Assembly (NCBI RefSeq): GCF_001692325.1
Contig: NZ_LXKN01000034.1
Span: 1 to 40,045, forward strand
DNA from: Rhizobium sp. AC27/96
GTDB lineage: Bacteria > Pseudomonadota > Alphaproteobacteria > Rhizobiales > Rhizobiaceae
Reading direction: 5' to 3'
Length of the DNA stretch: 40,045 nucleotides
The notes beneath the pieces are model-generated. The model was not told the DNA's origin. It saw only the letters and a list, made by a program, of their open reading frames with translations, and searched no databases. A program made the position numbers and the translations under genes. This document shows, piece by piece, positions 1 through 6,837 of this stretch. The first letter of the stretch is position 1, and every line of letters begins with the position of its first letter.

Positions 1-2
1 GC

Positions 3-77
3 ATGGCCTATCCCGAGTATGAATCCATCTTCGGGTCCAACGCGCTTTTCAAGGCTTACTGGCACAACGACGTTTAG
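3..77 (+). CDS. C-terminal end of a truncated unknown protein
   Basis: An open frame entering from the left edge ends with TAG at 75-77. It encodes the last 24 or so residues of a protein whose start lies outside the window. The tail is rich in aromatic residues and ends in WHNDV. I do not recognise the family. The ATG at position 3 is probably internal, because no ribosome binding site can be seen. About 100 bases without a gene follow before the convergent VOC gene. Confidence 0.4.
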   Translation: MAYPEYESIFGSNALFKAYWHNDV

Positions 78-176
78 CTGGGTTTTTCAACGGTATCGGT
101 CCAAAGCCGACATTCTGACGTCTACTTGCCTCTGAGCATCGGTCACGCTGCCTATTAGGCGCTTTTGACACCGATC

Positions 177-551
177 TCATTTCGTGGGCTGAGACCGCGC
201 GGTTAGTTTATTTCCGTCCGGATCCCGAAGATAGGCGACGAAGGATCCGTTCGGACGCTCTGCGGGCGGGCTTTCGATTGCTGTGCCACCATGCTTGGTG
301 CCGGCGACATGCCACGCTAAAACATGGTCCTGGCTTGCGGCGGCGATACCGATCGTTCCACCATTGGCTACGGTCGCCGGCTTACCGTCGATCGGTTTCG
401 TGATCATCAAGCGACCACCCTCGTGGGCATAGATCAGCCTGCCTCTCGCATCCATCTCGCCGGGCTTGCCTCCTAATGCCGCAAACGTGGCGTCGTAGAA
501 GGTTCTGGCCCGCTCCAAGTCGTTGCTGCCGATCATGACGTGGGTGAACAT
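177..551 (-). CDS. VOC (glyoxalase/bleomycin-resistance fold) family protein
   Basis: A 124-residue protein with the outline of a single vicinal-oxygen-chelate domain. It opens with FTHVMIGSNDLERARTFYD (beta strand then helix), has a central glycine-rich strand, and ends with the typical F-A-Y-L-R-D-P-D-G-N-K-L signature of this superfamily. Members bind a metal in a paired beta-alpha-beta-beta-beta fold. They include glyoxalase I, dioxygenases and resistance proteins, so the substrate cannot be deduced. A good AGGAG lies 7 bases before the ATG. It is transcribed alone. No EcfG-type promoter is visible upstream, unlike most genes further right. Confidence 0.85.
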   Translation of the reverse strand: MFTHVMIGSNDLERARTFYDATFAALGGKPGEMDARGRLIYAHEGGRLMITKPIDGKPATVANGGTIGIAAASQDHVLAWHVAGTKHGGTAIESPPAERPNGSFVAYLRDPDGNKLTARSQPTK

Positions 552-787
552 GCTTCATCTCCTGTAGGACATCCCGATGGCCCACCTTGATGGGTCTAAT
601 CTGGTGGTGGGTCAGTCCTGTCACTTATTTATCGGACTTTTGCGACGTTCGCAGAATAGGGCGTTTTGCGCTGACCGCAATGTCCGGTGCTGGCGCGAGG
701 CGGCCAAGACACCTCGAGGCTACCCACTGTTGACGAGACAACGCTCCCCAGCGTCGTTAAAGGCATGACTGCCCTGTATCGGAAGCC

Positions 788-1102
788 TCAGGGCCCGATT
801 TCAGAAGTACGAATCTTAGTACCGGTATCGCGCACGATATGGAGGTCGCGGATCATTTCGGCGGCATGCAAAAGCCCATGGTGCCACTCTTCATTTGGCA
901 CCCGCGTGGCTCCCGCTGAAACAGTGCGGATGTAAATCAGTGCATCTTTGCCCGGCACCGGAACGATGCCGAGTTCGTGCCTAAGCTCCCGGATTGTATT
1001 CACCGATCTGTCAAGCATGCGGCTGACCTCATGCGGTGACAACTTCTCGACCTCATTTGCGGCCCGCACCAGCTCGGCAATAAAGTCGGTTGTGGTGCTC
1101 AC
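788..1102 (-). CDS. hypothetical protein with helix-turn-helix-like N-terminal half
   Basis: A 104-residue frame starting at GTG, with AAGGGA five bases upstream. Residues 20-45 (SPHEVSRMLDRSVNTIREL) read like a short helical segment of HTH or regulatory character. The rest is unremarkable. I do not know the family. Base use and the ribosome binding site support a real gene. It is flanked by 236 bases (552-787) and about 209 bases (1103-1311) in which I see no gene. It has no stress-type promoter. Confidence 0.6.
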   Translation of the reverse strand: MSTTTDFIAELVRAANEVEKLSPHEVSRMLDRSVNTIRELRHELGIVPVPGKDALIYIRTVSAGATRVPNEEWHHGLLHAAEMIRDLHIVRDTGTKIRTSEIGP

Positions 1103-1311
1103 AGTGTCCCTTGAATCTCGAGAATTCGTCGCGGTAAAGTTGCGCGGAGGTCAGGCCTTGTCAAGCCGCATTGTCCCGCTGATCCTCGCCCCGGGTCGGT
1201 TGGCGCCGGACGAAACTCCCGATTTTTTGAGCCAGTTGGAAGCGCCGGACGAGTTGGTTAAATCTTTTCAGACCGCCGATCTGGCATGACGCTATGATGG
1301 CCCGTCAGCCA

Positions 1312-1869
1312 TCAAGGCTGGTTCTCCTGCAAGTTTAAGGGAATCGAGGCGGTGAAGGTGTCTATGGTGTCATCAAGCGTTGCGCCGCTCTTCGTCCACG
1401 TCGGTGCGCTGACCAATGTCGTTGGCCACATCGGCATGGTGACTATCCCGCAGGTCTCGCCAGCTTGGTCGTCGACTGCGAGCTGCAGTGTGCCTGACGG
1501 AATGCTGTCCGGAGCAAGGTAAAGGCCGACCTTGTGAAAATGTATGCCTGATCGATCTGCTACTGCCGCCAACAGATTCGGGGCGGCCTCATCCGCCTGC
1601 ATGTCCTGTGCGTTGATCCAGTAGTAGGACTGTTCGATCTCAGGATAGTCGAGCAGCGTATCCAGGATTTCGCGCATGCGCTCAAGCTGCAAGCTTAGGT
1701 CACGCGATTTCTTGCCGCCACCGTCGAAGCGCTCGTCATAACAGCGGATGCTGACGTGCCTTACAAAATTGTCCAAGGCGATCGCGTCACTACCGCTGAT
1801 GGTCAGAGTTCCAGCCTTCGGGCTCGGTTCGTCGTCATAGGTTTCTTCAAGAGAAATCGCATTTGCCAT
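1312..1869 (-). CDS. hypothetical protein (185 aa)
   Basis: Acidic, soluble-looking protein with no signal peptide or membrane segment. The ATG at 1869 is preferred over the one six bases upstream, because AAGGAG then lies at a normal 7-base distance. It follows the stop of the 1872-2078 gene by two bases, so the two are co-transcribed and probably translationally coupled. I do not recognise the family. A short inverted repeat (GATGGC/GCCATC, 1296-1313) overlaps the stop codon and could help end transcription, but no T-run follows. Confidence 0.65.
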   Translation of the reverse strand: MANAISLEETYDDEPSPKAGTLTISGSDAIALDNFVRHVSIRCYDERFDGGGKKSRDLSLQLERMREILDTLLDYPEIEQSYYWINAQDMQADEAAPNLLAAVADRSGIHFHKVGLYLAPDSIPSGTLQLAVDDQAGETCGIVTMPMWPTTLVSAPTWTKSGATLDDTIDTFTASIPLNLQENQP

Positions 1870-1871
1870 TG

Positions 1872-2078
1872 TCATTCTCCTTGCGATCTGGCGCCATCGC
1901 GGGCACCGAGTTCCTCCAGGACGCTCCTGGCATCCCAGATCATCCTCAGGAATGCTTCGGACTTGCGGGTGGCACCGTCACCCTGCCGCTCGTCAAACAC
2001 ATCTTCTCCAAGGAATGCGACGAGGTCCTTGAATATCTTCGCATCACGCTCGGTCATCGTGTATTCGGTCGTCTGCAC
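1872..2078 (-). CDS. small hypothetical protein (68 aa)
   Basis: A short charged, helical protein, first gene of a two-gene unit with 1312-1869. The probable start is GTG at 2078, with GGAG nine bases upstream; an in-frame ATG lies at 2057. No known domain is recognised. About 250 bases without a gene (2079-2332) separate it from the divergent DUF4112 gene. That gap contains GTTCC at 2092 and 2285, but neither has a matching -10 at EcfG spacing. Confidence 0.55.
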   Translation of the reverse strand: MQTTEYTMTERDAKIFKDLVAFLGEDVFDERQGDGATRKSEAFLRMIWDARSVLEELGARDGARSQGE

Positions 2079-2332
2079 GGCACACGTCTCCGTTCCGCCA
2101 CTTGAAGGCGGTCGTCTTTGTCAGATTTTCAGTAAGCTGAGGCCGAGTGGCCCAGTTTGTTCTATGAATGTTCTCATTTTGAGGAAGAGTCAAGCCGGAG
2201 CCTTGTCGAATTGAACTAGCGCGGCCGTGACCCCATTTACCAGCGAGAGCATTGGCAACGCCCGGCTAACTCGAACCAACTGAGGTTCCGGGGTGAGGCC
2301 TATCAGCCGTTTCAACTATCGGAGTTCGGACA

Positions 2333-2737
2333 ATGGCAACGGCATCTGCCTATTACAGCCACGATGATACCTTCGACCGTAATCGCCGTCTCCGGCGAAT
2401 GGCCGCGGTCGCAACCCTCATGGATACTGCGGTTACAATCCCCTTCACCCGCATCCGATTTGGAGCGGACTCGGTACTAGGATTGGCCCCGGGACTGGGC
2501 GACGCAGCGGGGGCGGCTATCAGCTTGGTGCTCGTCAACGAGGCAAGGCGACTTGGATTGCCAAAGGAGAAGCTGCTGGGCATGTTGCTCAACGTTGGCA
2601 TCGACACATTCGGTGGCAGCGTGCCGATCCTCGGCGACTTGTTCGACGTGTATTTCAAGGCAAACAAACGCAACGTCGATATCGTACTCGACCATTTCGG
2701 GATGACGCGCGATGACCTTGCCAGAACTCGTATTTGA
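2333..2737 (+). CDS. DUF4112 family membrane protein
   Basis: A 134-residue protein matching the DUF4112 pattern. A short basic N-terminus leads to a helix (LMDTAVTIPFTRIRFGADSVLG), then the hallmark G-L-A-P-G-L-G-D run near residue 52, a hydrophobic segment, and a second P-x-L-G-D motif near residue 100 before FDVYFKANKRN. Members of this family are small putative membrane proteins of unknown function. GGAG lies 8 bases before the ATG. It is transcribed alone. No EcfG-type promoter is visible. Confidence 0.85.
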   Translation: MATASAYYSHDDTFDRNRRLRRMAAVATLMDTAVTIPFTRIRFGADSVLGLAPGLGDAAGAAISLVLVNEARRLGLPKEKLLGMLLNVGIDTFGGSVPILGDLFDVYFKANKRNVDIVLDHFGMTRDDLARTRI

Positions 2738-2878
2738 ATTCGCCATGCCTGGGTTGAAGCTGCGAGGCATCAGCGGCGCAGTGAAGGTTGCCCTCAGACG
2801 AAATGCCGCGCAAAAAGAGCCACAGTCCTGGGCGAAGCTCGTGCTCAGACCACAGTCGCTATATGGAAGTTAAGCAAG

Positions 2879-3460
2879 ATGGAATTGATGTTCGCTCCTG
2901 AGTTGACGGTTTGTGGAATTGAGGAACTGCCGGCACAGAGCTCACGCCAAGTAACCCACGTTCTTTCGATCATCGACCCTGACCGCGCTGAGCTCACCGC
3001 TTTCGCGGCATACGGTAATCACGTCCGCACGACGCTTCGTTTTCACGACATCATCAGCCCCGTAGCGGGCCAACTCATGCCCACGCCTGAGCATGTCGAA
3101 GCGATCCTGGATTTCGGACGCGCCTTCCATGACCGGCAGGATCAGAATGCTCCGAGCCATATACTCGTCCATTGCCATATGGGAGTGTCTCGTTCGACAG
3201 CAGCGATGATGACCCTGATGGCGCAGGCCAATCCAGACGCCTCCGCCGAAGCACTTTTCGAGCGTCTCGCCATCATGCGGCCGCAGGCATGGCCGAACTC
3301 CCAAATGATTGCCTTCGCTGACGAGCAACTCGATCGACAAGGCGCGCTTGGCAAAGAGCTGGCGCGCCATTATGGGCGACAGCTCAAAAGCAAGCCCGAG
3401 TTTAGGGATTGGATGGTTTCACTTGGCCGCGAGGCCGAGGTCGAGATAGCTACTTTATAA
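2879..3460 (+). CDS. tyrosine/dual-specificity-type protein phosphatase
   Basis: A 193-residue cytosolic protein with the Cys-based phosphatase P-loop H-C-H-M-G-V-S-R-S at residues 98-106 (CX5R, nucleophile Cys99, phosphate-binding Arg105). Asp57 in FHDI is a candidate general acid. Size and loop fit small bacterial dual-specificity-like phosphatases that act on phosphotyrosine or phosphoserine proteins. The physiological substrate is unknown. The gene stands alone, and the DNA before it shows no stress promoter. Its stop codon lies inside the first copy of an 11-bp repeat (3452-3462) that recurs at 3589-3599. Confidence 0.85.
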   Translation: MELMFAPELTVCGIEELPAQSSRQVTHVLSIIDPDRAELTAFAAYGNHVRTTLRFHDIISPVAGQLMPTPEHVEAILDFGRAFHDRQDQNAPSHILVHCHMGVSRSTAAMMTLMAQANPDASAEALFERLAIMRPQAWPNSQMIAFADEQLDRQGALGKELARHYGRQLKSKPEFRDWMVSLGREAEVEIATL

Positions 3461-3766
3461 GGGGTGAGCCGAGCGTCCGCAGGCAGCGGCGAAAGGCGTC
3501 TTTGGGTGCCCCGGCCAGTTTCATAATTAAGCGGTATGCGACAGCATTTGAAGGCGCCGTGGGTTCAAATCCTGTCAAGACCACAATGACTTTATAAGGC
3601 GCGAATGCCGCGATGCGAAAGTCGGCGAACGAGATCGTCTCCCGGAGGATCCACGGCCGATCGGGCAGTTAACTTTCAAGAATGACTACCGCTTTGTGGA
3701 ATTGTCTCAGACCCCCTGCAACCATCGTGTCGTCACACGGCCCATTGGACGCTCGAGATGCGCAGC
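3461..3766. other. 306-bp gap with a tRNA 3'-end-like fragment and an 11-bp direct repeat
   Basis: No convincing gene is present. The sequence ACTTTATAAGG occurs at 3452-3462 and again at 3589-3599. Just before the second copy, 3559-3580 carries GTGGG-TTCAAAT-CCTGT, which has the T-loop consensus and a five-pair T-stem of a tRNA with wobble pairs. No matching 5' half or anticodon arm is seen. It looks like a degenerate tRNA remnant or a chance match. Confidence 0.35.
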
Positions 3767-4186
3767 CTATTTGGGATCTTCATAAGTATAGAGCGCACAC
3801 ATTTCGTCATTGCTTCTCGGTGCCCGTTTGCCATTGAAGACGGTGATCGCCGTTGAACCCGATCCGTCGGCCCATGACGCAACAAAGGTGACGTCGCCGG
3901 CACCACAGAGTTGATTGCCATTTTGCAATTCGGGATCGCCAGGTTCTTTGACACGATAGACCGATGCCGGCACGTTCCGACCATCGACGCTGAAGTGGTC
4001 AGCAACGAGATCGGAAAATTCGAGCGATTCTCCGTTTTCGAACTTGATGCTGAAATCGTCCAGCCAGACATCGCCGGTGACGCTCATGGCTGTATTGCTC
4101 GTCGCTGTGTAATGATCAGCCTGCTGGGCGAGTGCTCCAGACGTTGAGAGGATCGTCAGGACGCTGGAAAGGATAAAACTGCGCAA
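3767..4186 (-). CDS. secreted/periplasmic hypothetical protein
   Basis: With the TTG start at 4186 the product is 139 residues. It opens with a clean signal peptide (RSFILSSVLTILSTSGALA, cleavage before QQ). An in-frame ATG at 4264 would put 26 odd residues in front of the signal, so I prefer TTG, although its ribosome binding site is weak. The mature part is a beta-rich small domain with two cysteines (in QLCGAG and EMCALY) that may form a disulfide. Family not recognised. It sits alone, with a long upstream gap. Confidence 0.65.
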   Translation of the reverse strand: MRSFILSSVLTILSTSGALAQQADHYTATSNTAMSVTGDVWLDDFSIKFENGESLEFSDLVADHFSVDGRNVPASVYRVKEPGDPELQNGNQLCGAGDVTFVASWADGSGSTAITVFNGKRAPRSNDEMCALYTYEDPK

Positions 4187-4499
4187 TTCCAGATCCCGTG
4201 AAAACGACGTGTGGGTTGGCCGGCCCCATACATCGCATCTTTTCTCCGGAACGCAGAGGCTCATTTTGAGGTGCTTTCAGGCATTCGCGCACGTAGTTCA
4301 TAATGCCCCTGGCCGGCGCCTGAAGAGCTTGTGGGTGCAAGAAGGCTGCGAGAAATCTCTAGATAGGACCGCCAAAGGTGCCATATCATTGCTACCGATT
4401 TCCCGTTGCCACCGTTCCTGCTGCGTCCGGCGTGCGCGGAACAAATATCGTATCGACCAAGTTATTAGCGAGGTTATCTGCACGAGGCTCGCTGAGCAC
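4187..4499. other. 313-bp intergenic region with one EcfG-type promoter
   Basis: I see no gene here. The only supported element is the promoter at 4438-4463, which reads rightward into the response regulator. A second GGAAC near 4250 has no -10 at the right distance. Confidence 0.5.
4438..4463 (+). promoter_or_regulatory. EcfG-type promoter of the response regulator gene
   Basis: GGAAC at 4438-4442, 17-base spacer, AGTT at 4460-4463. The ATG at 4500 is 37 bases downstream. The C of the usual CGTT is replaced by A. Confidence 0.6.
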
Positions 4500-4874
4500 A
4501 TGAAAGTCCTGATTGTCGAAGATGAAGGCATCATTGCCGAGCATTTAAGGATGATCGCGATCGATACCGGGTTCACGCCGCTTGGCCCCGCGTCGACCAT
4601 GGAGCAGGCCATGGCCTATGGACCAAAAGCTGAAATCGCCTTGATCGATGTCGGTCTCGTCGATGGCAGTAGCGGGCTACAGCTCGCACGCAGATTGATC
4701 GATCGCCACTATACGACCGTGATCTTCGTCACAGGCGCCCCGCAAATCTTGAAAGATGGCTTCGCGGGTGCATTGGGCGTAATAGCAAAGCCATTCCTCG
4801 ATGCTGAAGTCACCGAGATCCTGGAGCGAGCCAGGCATATGCGGCTGGCACGCGGTCAAGCCATTGTCGATTGA
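4500..4874 (+). CDS. single-domain (CheY-like) response regulator
   Basis: A 124-residue receiver domain without an output domain. It has the acidic pair Glu7/Asp8, phospho-acceptor Asp50 (LIDVGL), Thr78 (FVTG) and Lys97 (AKPF), in the spacing of a functional receiver. The FVTG stretch resembles the FATG-type motif of stand-alone receivers that feed the alphaproteobacterial general stress response (FAT GUY family); this link is inference. No kinase gene is adjacent. The EcfG-type promoter upstream suggests induction by stress, possibly feedback on the phosphorelay controlling PhyR. The frame stays open leftward to 4209, but the homologous part begins at the ATG at 4500. Confidence 0.88.
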   Translation: MKVLIVEDEGIIAEHLRMIAIDTGFTPLGPASTMEQAMAYGPKAEIALIDVGLVDGSSGLQLARRLIDRHYTTVIFVTGAPQILKDGFAGALGVIAKPFLDAEVTEILERARHMRLARGQAIVD

Positions 4875-4884
4875 ATGGGCTCTA

Positions 4885-4920
4885 TAGCCTTGGTAGCCGC
4901 GATGCTACAAACGAAGGCTA
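4885..4920. terminator. hairpin between convergent response regulator and treZ
   Basis: Nested inverted repeat: outer arms TAGCCTT/AAGGCTA (4885-4891 and 4914-4920), inner arms GTAGC/GCTAC (4893-4897 and 4904-4908). It lies in the 64-bp gap between converging genes and is a likely bidirectional terminator. No strong T-run follows on either strand. Confidence 0.5.
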
Positions 4921-4938
4921 AGATCTACACGCGACCGT

Positions 4939-6708
4939 TCAAAACGCCTGGTAAAGATCCCAGACGACTGTCCATGGCCCAAAACGGTTTGGCGAGAGAT
5001 TCGCCGACATGAACAAGGCTTGATCTCCGACCGGGATTTCGCCGTGGACCGTCTCCTCCGACAGGTTCGCCGTCAGTTGAAGTGTTGCTTGGCCGAAATG
5101 CCAGCGCACGCGAAGGAGGGGGCTTGCTTGATCGCAGACCGCGCAGTGCCCGCATGCGTGCCGAAGGAGCGGCACGATCATTTGATGCCGAAGGCTTATC
5201 AGACGTTGACAGTAGTTACTGAGCTCGCTGCATTGCACAGCCTTGTCCCAACGCAATTTCGCGCTGAGAAACGTGGCCTCGTCGGTCGGATCGGGCGCGT
5301 CCTCCGCATCGAAGCCCGGCAGGCGCGATAGTTCTTGTCTGCGGCCAAGCCTGACCTTGCTGTTGAGACTTTCGTTGAGATCGCAGAAGAAGGGAAAAGG
5401 CTCCGAGGAACCCCACTCCTCACCCATGAAGAGCATCGGGGTTTGCGGTGAGAGCAGGTAGACAGCCGCGATCGCTTTGGTGGCTTCGATCGGATGGGAA
5501 GCGATCATGCGGTCGCCCATTGCCCTGTTGCCGATCTGATCGTGGTTCTGCATGAAAGAGATAAAGGCGGTGGGTGGCAGGTCTGCGCTTGGCTTCCCCC
5601 TGGATCGCCCGGTATATGCCATTTGTTCTCCCTGGAACGCGAACCCTTCGGCGAGCGCCCGGCCAAGGCAGGACCTGTAATCGGTATAGTCCCCGTAGTA
5701 GCCAAAGGTTTCGCCGGTCGCCGCTACGTGGAGACCGTGATGGATGTCGTCATTCCACTGTGCGGTGAAGTGGCGCGGCGCGCCGCTTGGCTCGCGAGCC
5801 AGAAGATCCGAATTATTGTCTTCATTCTCAAGGATCAGATGAATGTGGCGCTCAGGCACCGCCAGTCTGACGCTGTCCGCCAATTCATGGAGGATGTGCC
5901 GATCGCTATCGTCCTTGATGGCGTGAACGGCATCGAGCCGCAGGCCGTCCATGCGAAACTCGCTCAACCAATAGATTGCGTTCTGAACGACAAAATCGCG
6001 AACGAAACGACTGTCCTCGCCATCGTAGTTCAGGCCATACCCCCACGGGGTCTTGTGCCGATCGCTGAAAATCGGAGCATAGGCCGGCAATTCGTTTCCG
6101 TCCGGCCCGAAATGATTATAGACGACATCGAGAAAGATGCAGATCCCACGCGCATGGGCGGCATCGACAAGCCTCTTCAGATCCACCGGGCGACCATAGC
6201 TGCTGTCGGGCGCATAGGGCAGAACGCCATCATAGCCCCAGCCGTAGCGGCCCGGAAAATCGCTGAGCGGCATGAGTTGAATGGCGGTAATGCCAAGCTT
6301 CTGCAGATGATCGAGCTTTTCGATCGTCGACAGAAATGTGCCGGCCTGTGTAAACGCTCCGACATGGAGTTCGTAGATGACGATCTCCTCCCAGGGGCGG
6401 CCGTTCCAATCCTGCATCTGCCAGTTAAACTCCGGATCAATGAGTTCGCTCGGTCCATGAACGTCATGGGGCTGGAAGCGCGACGCAGGGTCGGGTACCT
6501 CAAGACCATCTGCCAAAATAAATTTATAGAGATCGCCCGGCCGCGCGTCGGCGATCTCCGCGACATGCCAGCCCTGCTCACTCGGCTGCATCTCCCATTC
6601 TCCGCGGTGCTCTATGCGAACGCTCACCCTCTCGGCGAGCGGTGCCCACAGACGAAATATGACGGTGTCATCGTTGATGTTCGGCCCGAATGCGAAGCTG
6701 GCTTGCAT
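4939..6708 (-). CDS. treZ: malto-oligosyltrehalose trehalohydrolase (TreZ)
   Basis: GH13 enzyme that releases trehalose from malto-oligosyltrehalose made by TreY (EC 3.2.1.141), the second step of the TreYZ route from maltodextrin or glycogen. An N-terminal beta domain (FRLWAPLAERVSVRI) is followed by the (beta/alpha)8 barrel. Numbered from the upstream ATG at 6729, the catalytic candidates are Asp266 in GLRLDAVHAI, Glu301 in ILENEDN and Asp397 in QNHDQIGNR. Length is normal (589 aa from 6708, 596 from 6729). I prefer 6708 because GGGGTG precedes it. It is divergent from treY, and each gene has its own EcfG-type promoter, so the pathway should be switched on by general stress. Trehalose protects against drying and osmotic stress. 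Confidence 0.95.
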   Translation of the reverse strand: MQASFAFGPNINDDTVIFRLWAPLAERVSVRIEHRGEWEMQPSEQGWHVAEIADARPGDLYKFILADGLEVPDPASRFQPHDVHGPSELIDPEFNWQMQDWNGRPWEEIVIYELHVGAFTQAGTFLSTIEKLDHLQKLGITAIQLMPLSDFPGRYGWGYDGVLPYAPDSSYGRPVDLKRLVDAAHARGICIFLDVVYNHFGPDGNELPAYAPIFSDRHKTPWGYGLNYDGEDSRFVRDFVVQNAIYWLSEFRMDGLRLDAVHAIKDDSDRHILHELADSVRLAVPERHIHLILENEDNNSDLLAREPSGAPRHFTAQWNDDIHHGLHVAATGETFGYYGDYTDYRSCLGRALAEGFAFQGEQMAYTGRSRGKPSADLPPTAFISFMQNHDQIGNRAMGDRMIASHPIEATKAIAAVYLLSPQTPMLFMGEEWGSSEPFPFFCDLNESLNSKVRLGRRQELSRLPGFDAEDAPDPTDEATFLSAKLRWDKAVQCSELSNYCQRLISLRHQMIVPLLRHACGHCAVCDQASPLLRVRWHFGQATLQLTANLSEETVHGEIPVGDQALFMSANLSPNRFGPWTVVWDLYQAF

Positions 6709-6749
6709 GTCACCCCGTCCATTTCTCATTCAACGGTCTGAGCATGCCC

Positions 6750-6774
6750 AACGCACTTTATCGGCAACTGTTCC
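6750..6774 (-). promoter_or_regulatory. EcfG-type promoter of treZ
   Basis: On the minus strand: GGAAC (6774-6770), 16-base spacer, CGTT (6753-6750), a perfect match to the consensus. It lies about 42 bases before the treZ start at 6708. Confidence 0.85.
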
Positions 6775-6781
6775 TCAGGCT

Positions 6782-6806
6782 GGAACAGATCTCTTTCGGC
6801 TTCGTT
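6782..6806 (+). promoter_or_regulatory. EcfG-type promoter of treY
   Basis: GGAAC at 6782-6786, 16-base spacer, CGTT at 6803-6806, a perfect match. The two -35 boxes of the divergent treZ and treY promoters are only 7 bases apart, so two holoenzymes would sit almost back to back. The treY ATG is 31 bases downstream. Confidence 0.87.
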
Positions 6807-6837
6807 GATGAGAGCCGGCCTGTTGCAAGGGGAAGTC

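Noticed and set aside
2285..2289. GTTCC near 2285 and 2092 as stress promoters for the 1872-2078 gene
   Set aside because: The partner AACG lies 24 bases away at the first site and is missing at the second, so spacing does not fit.
3559..3583. A functional tRNA gene
   Set aside because: Only a T-arm-like piece is present; no acceptor partner, D-arm or anticodon arm is found upstream.
4249..4275. GGAAC near 4250 as a promoter
   Set aside because: The bases at -10 distance do not include GTT, and no gene starts nearby on that strand.
5494..6741. Long 415-codon open frame opposite treZ
   Set aside because: It is antisense to a clearly recognised enzyme gene and its translation has no family features; a shadow of GC-rich codon use.
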